A DNA stretch of 64,000 bases from Kalaharituber pfeilii (taxonomy: Eukaryota; Ascomycota; Pezizomycetes; Pezizales; Pezizaceae). Within the stretch, counting starts at the first letter, position 1, and each line of letters starts with the position of its first letter. The notes under the pieces were generated by a model. That model ran no database searches, was not told the DNA's origin, and saw nothing but the letters and a program-made list of their open reading frames with translations. This document shows, one piece after another, positions 1 to 12,300 of this stretch. The stretch spans positions 806,001 through 870,000 of the forward strand of contig WHUZ01000001.1 of NCBI GenBank assembly GCA_015179045.1, written 5' to 3'. The translations under genes were made by a program, and so were the position numbers.

Positions 1-1382
1 CGCGATCCGTCAATGACCTTCTTGCACACCTGCGCAGCTCCCAAACCAAACCAGATTCCACCGGACCAACCCTCAGTAACGCTCTCCCTCCGCAGCGTAC
101 CCTGCACCCCTCTCTCAATGCAATCCTCGGGATCGACTCAACCCCCCTTCCGCTGCGCCCGCGTTCACGGGTGATTGGGTCCCGTGTACTCCCGAGAACT
201 ACCGCCGGGCCTCCTCCGCCCAGATCATGGCTGTGTCTGGAGCGGTCAGACAATCAAACCGCTTCTGCGTCGAGGACAATATACCCTGTAAGAACCGATG
301 CGGGAGCTAGGCGTGGTCCACAGAGTGTGTACAGACTCCCAGATATGATCCATGTAGACCCTAGGTCACTGATGCACTATGCACTTGTTGCCCTTGCTCG
401 CAATTGGGAATGGAATCTCGTCTATGACCAGTATTACCTACCTACGCTTCGACCAACACTTAAGTCACTGCTAGTAGTCTACATTGGATTCTACAGCGAG
501 CCTGGGAAAGCGATCGGGAAAGATGGTTTACGAGTTTTATTTCCCCAATCCAAGCGGAAAGCTGAGGAATCTGCGGCGGCATCGGGTGACCATGCTGAAA
601 ACAAGGACGAAATAACCAAAGACGAAGCTCCAGAGAGCTGGGACGCAGCGCTAGACTCCGGTGACCCCGATGAGGTCAACAACGCTGGAGTAACTCACCT
701 CGATCTATCCTACGCCATTGGTAAAGAACGCAATCTTACCATGTCCTCCCTTGAGCGATTCCTCTTCTCCGGCACCCCCCTACCGCCACCTCCTGACTCG
801 CTCCCTGCCCTCATAAACCCCCAAATCACCTCCACCATTCCCATAATTCAATCGAACCCGCATTCTACCACCACAATTTCGCCTCCTGTCAGCCTCCTCC
901 TCCCCTCCCTCACCCATCTCTCCCTAGCCTACCCCTCCGCCTCCCTCTCCACTAGCGCGGCATGGTCCTCAACATCCCTACACAACCTTCCCCACATCCT
1001 CTCGCACATTCCCACTATCACCCACCTTTCCATTGCCGGCTGGCCCGCCCCACCACCATCCACCTCCGGCACCGTCGCGCGCACATTCATCCGGCTCAGT
1101 GCAGCGACATACTGTCTCAAGTGGCTGGACGTCTCAGATTGGGATGCACCTGTACTCCGCGAGGCACTTCTTGGGATTCCAGGAGAGGTGGGGATGGAGG
1201 CGGTGTGGGGCGGGTGGTGGAGAGGAGTAGGTACGATTGTGTGGAGGGTGCAGAAAGAAGGGGAGTATGGGTGGGGGGACGAGGGGATTGAGGAGAGGGT
1301 GGCAGCAAGTTGGGAGAGGGATGTGGCGAGGATTAGGAGGGGAGCAGGGGTGAGTGGAAGGGTAAGGGTTGTGTTAGAGTAG
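1..1382 (+). CDS. Hypothetical LRR-like protein, 5' end outside window
   Basis: The frame is open from the left edge to a TAG stop at 1380-1382, so only the C-terminal part is present and the true start lies upstream. The first ~90 codons are proline/arginine-rich and probably disordered. A hydrophobic, aromatic block near 360-500 (LMHYALVALARNWEWNL and following residues) looks like the conserved core. Two later segments have leucine spacing like leucine-rich repeats (LTHLSLAYP, ITHLSIAGWP), followed by LKWLDVSDWD. A GTAAGA at 288 could be a donor, but the frame is open through it. I do not recognise the family and assign no function. The codon-like frame over 1.3 kb makes a real gene likely; exon limits are uncertain. 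Confidence 0.6.
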   Translation, partial: RSVNDLLAHLRSSQTKPDSTGPTLSNALPPQRTLHPSLNAILGIDSTPLPLRPRSRVIGSRVLPRTTAGPPPPRSWLCLERSDNQTASASRTIYPVRTDAGARRGPQSVYRLPDMIHVDPRSLMHYALVALARNWEWNLVYDQYYLPTLRPTLKSLLVVYIGFYSEPGKAIGKDGLRVLFPQSKRKAEESAAASGDHAENKDEITKDEAPESWDAALDSGDPDEVNNAGVTHLDLSYAIGKERNLTMSSLERFLFSGTPLPPPPDSLPALINPQITSTIPIIQSNPHSTTTISPPVSLLLPSLTHLSLAYPSASLSTSAAWSSTSLHNLPHILSHIPTITHLSIAGWPAPPPSTSGTVARTFIRLSAATYCLKWLDVSDWDAPVLREALLGIPGEVGMEAVWGGWWRGVGTIVWRVQKEGEYGWGDEGIEERVAASWERDVARIRRGAGVSGRVRVVLE

Positions 1383-2231
1383 TTGACGTGAAAATGCAAA
1401 GAGTTGGTGAGTTTAGGTAAGGTAGTTTGGGTTGGCTCTATATAACGATGCGAATGTCTTATGTAAAGACAGCTTGGCAGTTTGGAGATTGTGTTCGGTT
1501 CTTTCTTTTGGGTCTTGCCGTAGACTAGATTGCAATAATCTACTTGTAGTAGTTTTTGTTTCAATACCAAGATTGTCAGATGCAGTATAACTCTCTTGTT
1601 TATCTTGTTCACTAGGGCCATTCTACCGTGCAGCCAGCCAAGTTTGCGCCCACCGGCGGCGGCTGATTGAGGACCGGAATCGATAGCGCTAGCCATCTGG
1701 TGCCGGCTCGCATCAGTGTCGTCGCAAGCTGCGGCCCGCGTTCTCACCCTCCGATCCCAGGGAGCTTCGTCCCAGGCTGTCGCTGAGTCTCAGACCAGAC
1801 TAACGCTTAGGGTTCGAGACTGGATCCCAGGTACTTGTGCAACAATTTGTGCTTCCCTAATTCATGATCTACAGGTATTTTCAGTCACGAATATATGCGT
1901 GCTCCCGCAAGCGTCACCTAAGCTATGATACGAGACAGAAATTCTAAGAAATCTCATTAACATTACGAATTAAACAACCAGACAATCTGTCTAGATGTAT
2001 ACATCCACAACTGCTGCCACCCCCCAGTACTGCTCAAACTCCAACAAATTCCCAAATCGACAAACTCCTGATCGCTGTTAGGCGTCTAGCAATGCATAGT
2101 GAAATTAAGTAAATCTAAACCAACAAAAAAAAAAAAAAAAAGAGAGAGAGAGAGAGAGAGAAAACGCCAGAATAACGAAGTCAAGATGCAGGATAGGTAT
2201 GGGCTTAAGGTTGAGGCAAAAGGTGCCAGGC
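1383..2231. other. Spacer between convergent genes
   Basis: No coding signal on either strand; the reverse-strand open frame running into the previous gene is its antisense shadow. It holds the 3' ends of two convergent genes and an A-tract plus GA microsatellite at 2125-2160. Confidence 0.6.
2125..2160. repeat. A-tract followed by (AG)n microsatellite
   Basis: A run of about 16 A is followed by ten AG dinucleotides. It is a simple repeat in the spacer with no visible function. Confidence 0.9.
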
Positions 2232-3368
2232 CTATATATTGCGGTGGCGCTCCCGGAGTACTCGTTCAGCTTCGAGGGAAAGAACGTTCTTTGGTACCGT
2301 TCCATATTCGAAGAATGTACTCCCGGCGGAAGGTGTTTCATCCAGATACTGTTGGTCTGTTGCCTGCTCGTCCACGTCGTCTATATCTTCCATACCTTGA
2401 TAGCTGTCGTGCGTAGATGTAGCAAGCAGCCAGAGAATAACCAGCACTGATATAATTCCCCAAAGTATCCTTAGTCTCCCTATAATTTTAAGATAGTGTC
2501 AGCACTTTATGATCATTCTCCTGAAAGATGGTCAAAACCCACTTGACGCTCTTTGTCTCCATACAATCTCAAGCTCTTTCTGTCTGCCAATTTTACTCTC
2601 GACTTGCTCAAGCCGTGACTTGTACATCTCGACCGCTCTTCTTTGAAGATCTAACCTCCCCTGTAACACCCGTATCGCAGCGATTTCATCCTGGTAAGCT
2701 CCAAGGCTTTTGATTTGAGCTTTGATATCCACCTGGAATTTCTCCTCGTTTGCAGTAAATGTGTCAATAAGTTCCGCTGTTGATTTTTGTAGCTCTGTAA
2801 AGCGTGTAATCACAGCTTCAAGTTCTTGAAGCCTTCCAACGACAGCATCGTAGCTCTCAGCTAGCTGATTGATCTGATGTCCCGCGGATAGAGTAAGGTA
2901 CTTGATGGAATTTGAAATCTCTCTGCGCCACTCATATTTACATCAGCATTCGCAGTAGCCGCGCGATGAGATATTGTAGAGCAAGGAAGTATTAGGCACG
3001 TACTCCATTGCTATCCTGTGCTTCGTTACATCCACGATACCAAAAGCGTCGGCTTTTTTTGTCTCTGTAAACCGTTTCGCGGTGCTCACAGGCAATGTAG
3101 GCTTCAAGACATCCTCTTGTGTTACTGATCCATCTCGAACGCTCCATCCAGATAACGGATGGTTGCCGAGCTCATCCCCTTGTTTCTCTGGAACAGAGCC
3201 TCGCCTGTTGCTGCTTGTATATTCAGCCGCTCTGGTTATTGCATCCTGCTTACTGTGGAAATGCAGCGGGTGATATGCACTTGGTTTATACGGCTTTCTC
3301 GGATAAGATAATGATGAATGACTCCGGCTCTGCGGCGTGCTGTTGGAACGAGTTAATAATGGATTCAT
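2232..3368 (-). CDS. Coiled-coil protein with one C-terminal membrane segment
   Basis: Three exons fit: 3368-3000, 2930-2543 and 2479-2232, with introns of 69 and 63 bases, giving 334 residues. The first ~120 residues are serine/proline-rich and probably disordered. The second exon is heptad-rich and charged (from EISNSIKYLTLS to the LEQVESKIGRQKEL region), a predicted coiled coil. Exon 3 opens with a hydrophobic span (ILWGIISVLVILWLLA, about residues 255-271) followed by an acidic tail of ~60 residues. The donor of intron 1 (GTGCCT) is weak; it was chosen because it alone keeps the frame. The family was not recognised. The layout would suit an organelle- or nuclear-envelope-anchored protein, which is inference. 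The gene is convergent with its left neighbour. Confidence 0.65.
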
Positions 3369-4085
3369 CTTGCTAAATTAGAGCTTCAAAGGATTACGTT
3401 CCTCGGTCAGGTCCGATGGTTATTAGTCTCATGAGCAAGCTCAGTTTAGTCAGCAAAAGGCGCGGTCATGTGATACGATCTGATAAGGTAGAGGTACCTT
3501 CTCACACTGCTTGAAGCTCGTGCGCAACCAGACTATTTACCTACGATGCTCCAAGTCCAAGGGGATAAATAATTTTCCAAATGAGCATAAAAGTAGTGCT
3601 GCCCTGGAGACGAGGCTAAGATGTATCCTTGTAGCTAAGCTGGATTATCGGGCAGTCGGACACTACTGGTAGCCTCGCACTGCTGGCCCAATTTGTCCAT
3701 CCCTAAAGCCCTAATTACTTGTACTCGAGTACATAATGAAAGAGACCACTTTGTACATATGCATTCCCAATAGGGATATAGACCACTGGCACACGGTTAA
3801 GTCAGATAACAGCTTGATAGATATTCTCATGTATTGAAGTAGCTTATGAAGACCATATCATATGTATTAGTGCCGATGAAAACGCCATATAAGATGAGGT
3901 TGAAAGAACCAACGCCGGAAGATGATAACAAACATTGATGTACAGTGATTGGAAAGGCCACCAGAGGTAGCAGTAGTACTCTCGTATGTTGGTTGAGCTG
4001 AAGGAACAGTAGGGGGTCCAAGAAACGCTGAACAGCTGCTACTATGTCTACTCGCTTTTTCTCATTGCTCATCGAGCATTCTCCC
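3369..4085. other. Spacer between two minus-strand genes
   Basis: AT-leaning sequence that should hold the promoter of the coiled-coil gene and the 3' UTR of CGR1. An 81-codon minus-strand frame at 3827-4072 has no recognisable features and is not called. Confidence 0.5.
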
Positions 4086-4626
4086 TTAGCGCTCCTTCAA
4101 AGCTTTGTTTCTCTTCTCCCTCCTTTTCAGTCTCTGTACCCGCTTTGCGTGCATTTTCAGTGCTAGCTTCTCGTAGCGTTCTTTTTCGGCTTTCTTCTCT
4201 CGCTTTTCTTTTAGCGCTTGGACTTGACGCTGGAAATTTTTTATCACCATGTTAGCATATCTTTCTATGATTGAGCAATAATGCTTATAGAGTTTCTTCG
4301 ACACAATCAAGAGTCATCCGAACCTGTCTTGCAGCTTCCTTTTCATCCTTCAATTCCTTTTCTTTCGCCTTGATAGCTTCCATATTCTTCCTTTCTCTGG
4401 TTCGCTTGTCCCAAGACTTTCCTGGGCCCGCTTTTGGCCTGAAAGCTTTCTTCACAGACTTCCAATTCTTGCCTGAAGGGAAATTAATACTGTCCATTGG
4501 CATATGAAACTGACGCAGAGGGTAGAACCGCCATGAGAACACACCATTTTCTCGAATTATCGTAACGGAAGCCGCAGGCGGCGTAGGCAGAGGGGTACTC
4601 GCCACTGGCGACTCGGTTGAGACCAT
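4086..4626 (-). CDS. CGR1: rRNA-processing protein CGR1
   Basis: CGR1 is a small, basic nucleolar protein needed for 60S subunit assembly and pre-rRNA processing. Two exons (4626-4324 and 4229-4086) are joined over a 94-base GT..AG intron to give 148 residues. The conserved core begins at the [22 protein letters not shown] block and continues through a long charged helix rich in K, R and E. It ends in the family hallmark [21 protein letters not shown] at the extreme C-terminus. The protein is somewhat longer than yeast CGR1 because of an N-terminal proline/threonine-rich extension. It is transcribed divergently from the ornithine carrier, sharing a ~750-base spacer. The assignment is firm from the C-terminal signature. 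Confidence 0.92.
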
Positions 4627-5381
4627 TGTGTGGCGACGATGGGCCCAGCTATGATGAGGAAGGAGACCTGTTCAGCAAATTTGCTGCCAGAGGTAGACAA
4701 ACTGGTTGCTGTTGGAGGAAGGAGCTTGCCAGTCTTGGCAACAACAGGGCTATACCTGGTAGAGGCAAGGTTGCCTTAGGCTGTGCCAGATCCATCCATA
4801 AGGCCCCAACGCAGATTCAGATTCACCTCCTGGTGGTGTAAGTATGCATCACAGTATGTAGCCCTGCTTCTGCGTTCTGCACAACTGGTTATCTGATGAA
4901 AATTTTTTATCAGATGATGCGACTGGACGGCGGCAACCCGTGAAGCCGCATTCGTCCCTCTCTGCTTTTCGCTGGATGAGCATTGGCGGGCTCCAGCAAA
5001 ATCCTGGACCGTAACCCCTTGAAAACTCCACACAGCTCCCAGTTTCCCCAGAACCCAGAACCCCACAAAGCCCTCGCCTGCATCCCTACCCGATTAAGGC
5101 TCCAGTCTTTACGACTCCGCAGCTCTCTGTGCAGCCGCCGCCCTTTGCCGAGGTGCTGTGGTGCCCTTCGAATTCGAAAGCCCCCAGTAGCCCTGCTAGG
5201 ATTTGTTTTCTCCCATATACCTCACCATGTCCTCCAGCTGCTGAACCCCTCCCCTCTTTTTCTCTTTTGCTTTTCCTTGTTACCTCGCTCACAATTTCAT
5301 CTTCGTTATATTTCCTCTCATTCCTTCAATCTCAGCTCAGATTCTTAGTGTACACACCATTCAATATAAAACAAAGAGGAC
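4627..5381. other. Divergent promoter region CGR1 / ornithine carrier
   Basis: This spacer lies between two divergent start codons, so it should hold both promoters. The half next to 5381 is rich in C/T (pyrimidine tracts at 5230-5330), common just upstream of fungal start sites. Open frames here have no domain-like content. Confidence 0.55.
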
Positions 5382-6658
5382 ATGGCTCAAGGAATCGATA
5401 TGCTCGATAACCCAGCACCTACCGTCGCAGTCGCAAAGCATGAGGTGCCAACTGCGCTGGACTCAATTAAGGACATTGCCTTCGGATCAGTATGTTGAAA
5501 TTGTATTTGTATGAACCCTGAGCCAGTGCTAAGTAAGGATGGGTAGATTGCGGGCATGATTGGAAAAGTCATTGAGTTTCCCTTCGACACAGTCAAGGTA
5601 GCCACGAATATAAGCATTTGAAATTCATGCAGCTCATGCGATGACAGGTTCGGCTGCAATCTCAGCCAGACACCAAGCCTTTACGCTATAGTGGACCTAT
5701 CGACTGCTTTCGCCAAAGCTTGCAACAAGATGGGATTCGTGGCTTGTATAGAGGCATCTCACCACCTCTGGTAGGAGCAGCAGCTGAGAACTCTGCTTTG
5801 TTCTTTGGGGTTAGAATCACCCTTCTTATGGTGTAAGCGGTATTCTAATGTTTATTATAGTACAATATTGCTCAGAACATTGTTCGAGCCTTTTTCCTTC
5901 CAAGCGAATATGCAGTGGACAAGGACAAGAAGCTCCCCATTGGAACCCTCGTTATCTGCGGTGCTCTCAGTGGATCATTCGCGTCTCTCGTCTTGACCCC
6001 AATTGAGCTCATCAAATGCAAGATGCAAGTCCAAACCACATTAGGGAGACCTACATCCTCGGTCCAGCTAGGTTCTACCGCCAATAAAACGTTCACCGGG
6101 CAATCGTCCCTTCATACTCTCACTGTTCCAAGGCCCCCTGGCCCAATCACTCTTATTAGGGATATAGTAAGTGTTTATGGGTTTAAGGGGCTATGGCATG
6201 GGCAGATGGCTACGTTTTTGCGGGAAACTGGTGGCTCAGCAGCATGGTTCGGCGCATATGAATTTGGCTCCATGAAACTCCGTGCTTGGAAACAGGCGGA
6301 GAAGACTTCATATGGTGACCAGATGCTTTCGGGTGCTCTTGGTATATTACCTGCTTTCCTTTTCATCACCAGATTATTTATGCTAACACATATTCTGAAC
6401 CTAGCCGGTGTGAGCTACAATTTCCTATTCTTTCCCGTAGACTCCATTAAATCCCGCATGCAAACCGACGCCATTGGAGTGCGCGGCGAGCCTGTGAAAA
6501 GTTTCTGGGACGTCGGGAAAAGTATGTACAGAGCTGGGGGAATCCCAGCTCTGTACAGAGGATGCGGCATTACCTGTCTCAGGAGTGCCCCAAGCTCGGC
6601 AATCATCTTCCTTTGCTTTGAAACTCTGAAGGAGCAGTTTAAGGACCTCGGCAAGTGA
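5382..6658 (+). CDS. ORT1: Mitochondrial ornithine carrier (ORT1/ARG-13/AmcA type)
   Basis: This inner-membrane carrier exchanges ornithine between matrix and cytosol, linking the matrix steps of arginine synthesis to the cytosolic ones. Five exons (5382-5489, 5547-5597, 5648-5809, 5861-6341, 6405-6658) give 351 residues. The last intron is 63 bases and in frame, so it is easy to mistake for coding sequence. The three carrier repeats each carry the P-x-[DE]-x-x-K signature: PFDTVK, PIELIK and PVDSIK. The N-terminal block [20 protein letters not shown] and the later [16 protein letters not shown] match the ornithine carrier subfamily closely. The ATG at 5382 follows a pyrimidine-rich leader. 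A functional partner, the carbamoyl-phosphate synthase large chain, lies ~17 kb away. Confidence 0.93.
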
Positions 6659-7961
6659 GCAATAAAACGTCCTTGCTTCGAATGAAATTTATTTTGGATT
6701 TTTTACACTGATATTTCCTATGTTTCAAAGATTGGAATGGTAAAAGGCCAGGCTTGCATATTGTACCTATACGTTCTCTTGTTCTTCATACTTTTGCTAA
6801 TGAGCATGGTTTGATTATTTTGTTTAAGTATTCCTTATAGAGCAAGTTGCTAAATTGGAGGAAATGGTGTGTCTTCGGTTGATAGAGGCGTTGGTTGGTG
6901 TTTTCCCTTTTTCCTTGCCTTTCGTTTTTGCTTATTCTCGACTTTTTGGAGGGATGCCCAACTTGTTCCATACTGGCACGGAAGACCTTTTGCTGGCTAG
7001 AGATAAAAAGTTTTTGGTATCGGCTTCGTATATTATTGGGCTGATGATTGAAAGTAATGTCTTCCTATTTATACACTGTTTTGTGAGAACTACGAATGCA
7101 TAAAATTTTTGGTTGTAAGGGAAGGTAACTGCCGGAACCGGCATAATTGCGTTGTTTTTATATTTGACCAACAAAAAGAAGAATTGATCCTGTCTTTCGC
7201 GATTATTTTAAGGTTAACTAGATGAAATCAACGCCCACAGAAGCAAATCTCGTACTGATGAGTCCTGATGTTGGGAACATGCTAGGTCGTTTCAAAAGTA
7301 TCCGGACACCTGACTAATGCATAGCATGCGTTATGCAGAATGCAGTATGTAGATTTGATGTTTTACGTCCCCGACGGTGCCTGGCTATGCACTCGTTCGA
7401 GACTGCCAACACACACAGTTTGTGCCCTGAGCGCTCCTTCCACTCCATGCATTTCTGTAGTCTGGTTGCAGCATTTCTGACCTTATTACAGATCTCGCGA
7501 CTCCCGCACCCTACGCCCACACCCGACGCATTTCTGGCCGTATGACTTTGCCACATTCGTGCCATAACACCGGTTTTCTGCCCTGGTGTGCCCACGGCAT
7601 TACAAAAGCTAGTTTACGCTCTCAGCGCCCATAATGCAAGTAATCCTGACGCCGGCATCGTAACGTGCAATGAGACAACATGTGCGCACTCAATATGCTT
7701 ACTTCGCTCAATATCTCATGCGGGCGGTCAACATGCTCGACATGCCGTAGATGCGAAGACCGTCAATTAACTCAATATCGCAGCATAGCTGCACTGCCCT
7801 TGTTAGCACATTACTGAATTGAGATGAAGTTTACGCTGTTGCAACAGAGGCGGGGTGGGGCTACAGTCGCTTAGAGGCCGCGTTGGGTCGCTAAATTGGG
7901 TGCTGATGAAGTCGCTCGGGCCGCCGGCTGCTATCCCATGGATCGGCTGGGATAGCCCACA

Positions 7962-8055
7962 ATGGCAACCAGAATACCATACTTAGTGGCAACAGAATAC
8001 CAGTGACAACCAGAATATACCACAGTGGCAACCAGAATACCACTGTGACCAGACT
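7962..8055. repeat. ~20-bp tandem repeat
   Basis: About four imperfect copies of a unit containing GGCAACCAGAATACCA, with small indels between copies. There is no coding signal. Confidence 0.75.
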
Positions 8056-8090
8056 AGGCATAGGACGAGTTGCTGCAGAATGAGCTATTT

Positions 8091-8322
8091 GCGGGTATGG
8101 CAGGCCCCTCTTGACAGCGCGAGATGTGGCACAATCTGACAGGTACGGCAGGCCTCCCTCTACGGCGTGAGATATGGCAACATGGGCTCAATTTACAGGT
8201 ATGGCGGGTCCCCTTCAACGTCGCGAGATGTGTGAACATGAGCACAATCTGACAGGTATCGCAGGGCCCTTTCGATGGCATGAGATGTGGCAAAATGGGC
8301 TCAATCTACGGGAATGGGGTGG
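8091..8322. repeat. ~56-bp minisatellite, four units
   Basis: Four imperfect units start at about 8091, 8140, 8196 and 8253, each built on CAGGTATGGCAGG... GAGATGTGGCA. The unit ends alternate: units 1 and 3 end in ACAATCTGA, units 2 and 4 in GGGCTCAATYTA. This implies a ~112-bp higher-order period. Differences between copies are mostly transitions. Confidence 0.8.
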
Positions 8323-8464
8323 AGCGGTAGTGGAGAGGCAGGGCATACAGGGTGATGAAAGGGGCATCTGTATGTATTGCGATAGCTAGCAATAAATAGA
8401 TAATTCATACGTGACGAATTGAGAACACATGAACAGAGTTAACAACGTGGATATCATAGTCAGT

Positions 8465-8585
8465 GTGTCCCCAACGAGGTCATGGAGTAAATTGCGTCCC
8501 CAACGAGACGTATCATGTCAACTACGTCCTTAACAAGACCCATCAAGTCATCTGTGCCACCAACGAGTCAACTACGTCCCTAGTA
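8465..8585. repeat. ~30-bp tandem repeat
   Basis: Four or more units begin with GTCCCCAACGAG or a close variant, spaced 30-31 bases, with one shorter unit of about 20 bases. Confidence 0.75.
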
Positions 8586-9333
8586 TTTTGTCAGCTGCGC
8601 CCTGCACCTTGTGGACGCAGTACCACAGACCCATACGTTGAAAACATGGCTGACCGGGGCCAGGTATTGTGATTTGTGCCCTGCAAACCGGCGTTTTTAC
8701 TGATGTAACCGTATGGCCCTAATGCCAAATTTGGTAACTACCCCATAGAGTATCATCTACAACTATGCAATTGGCTAAAGGAGAGCGGAAGTTAATTTAC
8801 TATGCTTCCTCAAGCTGTGTGGGCAATTTGAACGTATTCTCTGAAGATTTGGCCTTACAGGAAGCTGTTATTAAAAGTCCGGAAGTGTGCCGGGTCCTGG
8901 TAATCCGACGGATCACCATCAATAGCATTAGTATCCATATGGAACATGAGTGAAGAGGAAAAAGCATGGTGGATAGATATATGATAGCTGTTGTGCCTCT
9001 CCATCCTCAGCTATACGCTCTGTATATACGTACGTACATGGACAAACAAAGCATAAATTAAGACTTCGTGAGACAAAGCATATGCCCCATGCATACGCAT
9101 CTCCATTTCGCCATTGAGTTTATGAGAAAGTACGTAAAGATGCATACATATGCCATCAGTGTATGTAGCTAAATAACTAAGCAACTGCTATCATAACCAG
9201 CCAGCCTGCCACCATCTACCTAATTACTAAGTTTCCAACAGTTTCTCAGAATTTGCATACACCGTCCACCCACGCTTCGTGACTGATCTATAGCTTCCGG
9301 TAAAATATTATCACTTCAGTGCATCCACCATAT

Positions 9334-12300
9334 TTATGGCATTGGCAGACTCCAACTAGATGCTCGCATAAATCGTGTCTTACGGAGTTCTTCCATTGCT
9401 TTGGATAAACGTGCGATGTCATTGACAGTAGTCTGGGTATCCGAGTGGTCTGCACCTAGTACCTTTTCTCTCCCAATCAATACTCGCTCGTACAACTCCA
9501 GAGCTTTGGTATATTGGCATTGCTTATCAAATATTGATGCCATCTTGTGGACAGTAGTAAGAGTCTTTGGGTGGTCTACACCCAGTGTCTTTTCACTCTC
9601 AACCAATGCTCGCTCGTATAACTCTAGAGCTTGGGTGTATTGCCTTTGCTTGTTAAATACTGATGCCATGTTATGGACTGTAGCAAGAGTTTCTGGGTGG
9701 TCCGCACCCAGTGCCTTTTCTTTTCCAGCCAATGCTCGCTTGTACAGCTCTAGAGCATTGGTGTATTGCCCTTGCTTGCGATATACTGATGCCATGTTAT
9801 GGACCGTAGCAAGGGTGTATGGGTGGTCTGCACCCAGTGCATTTCCAAACCCAGCCAATGCTCGCTCATACATGTCTAAAGCTTTGGTGTATTGCCCTTG
9901 CTTGTGATATACTGATGCCATGTTGTGGACTGTAGTAAGGGTATCTGGGTGGTCTGTCCCTAGTACCTTTTCTTCCCCAGCTAGTACTCGCTCATACCAT
10001 TCCAGAGCTTTAGTGTATTGTCCTTGGTTATTAAATATTAATGCCATGTTTTGGACAGTAGCAAGGGTATCTGGGTGGTCTGCCCCCAGTGCCTTTTCGC
10101 TTCCAGCGAATGCTCGCTCATACCATTCCAGAGCTTTAGTGTATTCCCCTTGCTTGTGAAATATCAATGCCATGTCATTGACAGTGGTCAGGGTGTTTGG
10201 GTGGCCTGTCCCCAGTTCCTTTTCTCTTCCAGCCAATGATCGCTCATACCATTCCAGAGCTTTAGTGTATTGCCCTTGCTTGTGAAATATCAATGCCATG
10301 TCATTGACAGTGGTTATGGTGTCTGGGTGACCTGCTCCTAGTTCCTTTTCTCTCCCAACCAACGCTCGCTCATGCATTTCCAGTGCCCTATTATACTGCC
10401 CCTGATCATGATATACTGTTGCCATGTTGTTGACTGTAGTAAGAGTTTTTGGATGGTCTATACCCAGTGCCTTTTCTCTCCCAGCTAATGCATGCTCAAA
10501 CCACTCCAATGCCTCGTCATATTGCCCTTGGTATTGCAATACTTTTGCCATATTGTCAGCCGTAGCAAGGGTGTCTGGATGGTCTACACCTAGTAACTGC
10601 TCGCTTCCAGCCAATGCAACCTTACACATCTCTTCAGCCTTCCTATAGTCACCATAGTCCAGATAAACTTTGCTCAGATCTCTCACAGCCCTCTGCACAT
10701 CCTCAGTAGCAATTGCCATCAGTACATACTTCATTTGCTTTTCTACAGCAACAATATGGGGAAAAATTCGCCGCCGAAAAATCCAGTGCTCCACATCAGA
10801 CACTCCGGCTTTAGGATTAGCAACTGAAGCAACCATAAGGAATGCCTCCATGGCTTTCTTGCCATATCTTTCCGGTTCCAACTCCAGTTTCCTTTGGGCC
10901 CACATATGAACTAGTGGGTGAACACTAAAGCTATCATCTCTATCCTTCCGTTTTACCATTGAGTATGAAAACAGTGCTTGGATTGAGTCTCCTAAACTTG
11001 TATCTGCTGCTAAAATGAGCAGGACCATATTATATTAGACATATTGTTTTATTGAAAAATATTTGTACATACCATCCATTGGTAGATTCATTCCTCTCTG
11101 CAGCAACTCCTCGCAGATATCATCATTGTTAAGAAGCCCACATAATAGCAACAACTCTGCCGCCTTTGGTTTCTGGTTCTGGATTGCCTTGAATGACAAA
11201 TCCCATGCAGCAAAGACAGATCTATCAGGGTTTCCAACTTTCCATTCTGTGCTCAAGAGGTAAGTAAAATTGGCTTCATACTCCCTCAGATAGCGACTAA
11301 ATGAATACTGGCGAACATGGATATATGATCCAGCTTGGTCTATAGCAAGTGGCAGGCATTCAAGTTTTTGCACAATTGTCACAGCAGCTTCTTTCTCACG
11401 ATCACGCTCTATATACCTTGTATTAGCCTATGTCAGAAAGCACGTTATTCGAAACCTCACCTACCATCGGGAGTAAGCTTCTCAAAATCCAGCTTTGCAC
11501 TTTTTAAGAGTAACTCTTCTGCCTCAATATTCTGCATTTGCTCCACCTCTAGCCATCTTCGCCCATGTACACTCTCTCGTCTTCTGCTAGTGATTATCAC
11601 AGTCCCATGAGGTGACAATGGAATATAATCATTGATGTTGCAAGATTCCAGATCATCAAGATTGTCAAAGACAAGTAGCCATTTTGTGTTTTGCTTTGCA
11701 GTAAACCATTCTTTTACAGCACTGACGATATGTTGCTCCTCCCTTGGTTGCTGTACAGTAAACATTCCTGCTGGATCGAGTTTGCCAGTCATGCTTAGTA
11801 GTTGGCCGATATGTGTGTAGTTTGGCTCATTGCAGAGTTTTGCGTGATGCTTGATAAGTTGCTGCATGATGTGAGTGAAACCAATTTTCATAGTCTCTTC
11901 AGTAGCCGCATTGATCCAGAACACTGATGAATAGTCTTCACAATGTCGGTAAGCATATTCTAATGCAAGCTGTGTCTTTCCCATACCACCCATCCCATAT
12001 AGTACTATCTGGTTAATACCCTTTGTGGCTGCACCCTTTTCTATCTCTCGTTTTAGCTGCCCAAGAAGATTCTCTCTTCCAACAAAATCAACATTTCGCC
12101 GAATACCAGGAAGGCTGAAAGGGATATCGAAGGATAAACTTAATGATTTCGTCTGGGACATCCTTGGAATAGTGATATTGATTGGCAATATATTGTAGAG
12201 GTGGTCAATATATTTTTTTAACTCAGCAATTAGCTCGTTGAACTTTGCCTTGTCCATGCTTGCCCAACGCAGCTTGCGAAATGTAGGCACTGATTGCTGC

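Larger units (their letters stand above)
6659..9333. other. 2.7-kb gene-free stretch with tandem repeats
   Basis: No convincing gene. Short open frames on both strands lack domains, signal peptides or consistent codon use. Three tandem-repeat blocks (listed separately) lie between 7962 and 8585. A motif near 7289-7311 (TTTCAAAAGTATCCGGACA) recalls Tc1-type transposon ends, but no inverted partner was found. The part beyond 9000 is the 3' side of the receptor gene. Confidence 0.5.

Noticed and set aside
929..1747. 272-codon minus-strand frame
   Set aside because: Antisense to the first gene for half its length and low-complexity; no splice or domain support.
3827..4072. 81-codon minus-strand frame next to CGR1
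   Set aside because: Lies where the CGR1 3' UTR should be, with no recognisable motif.
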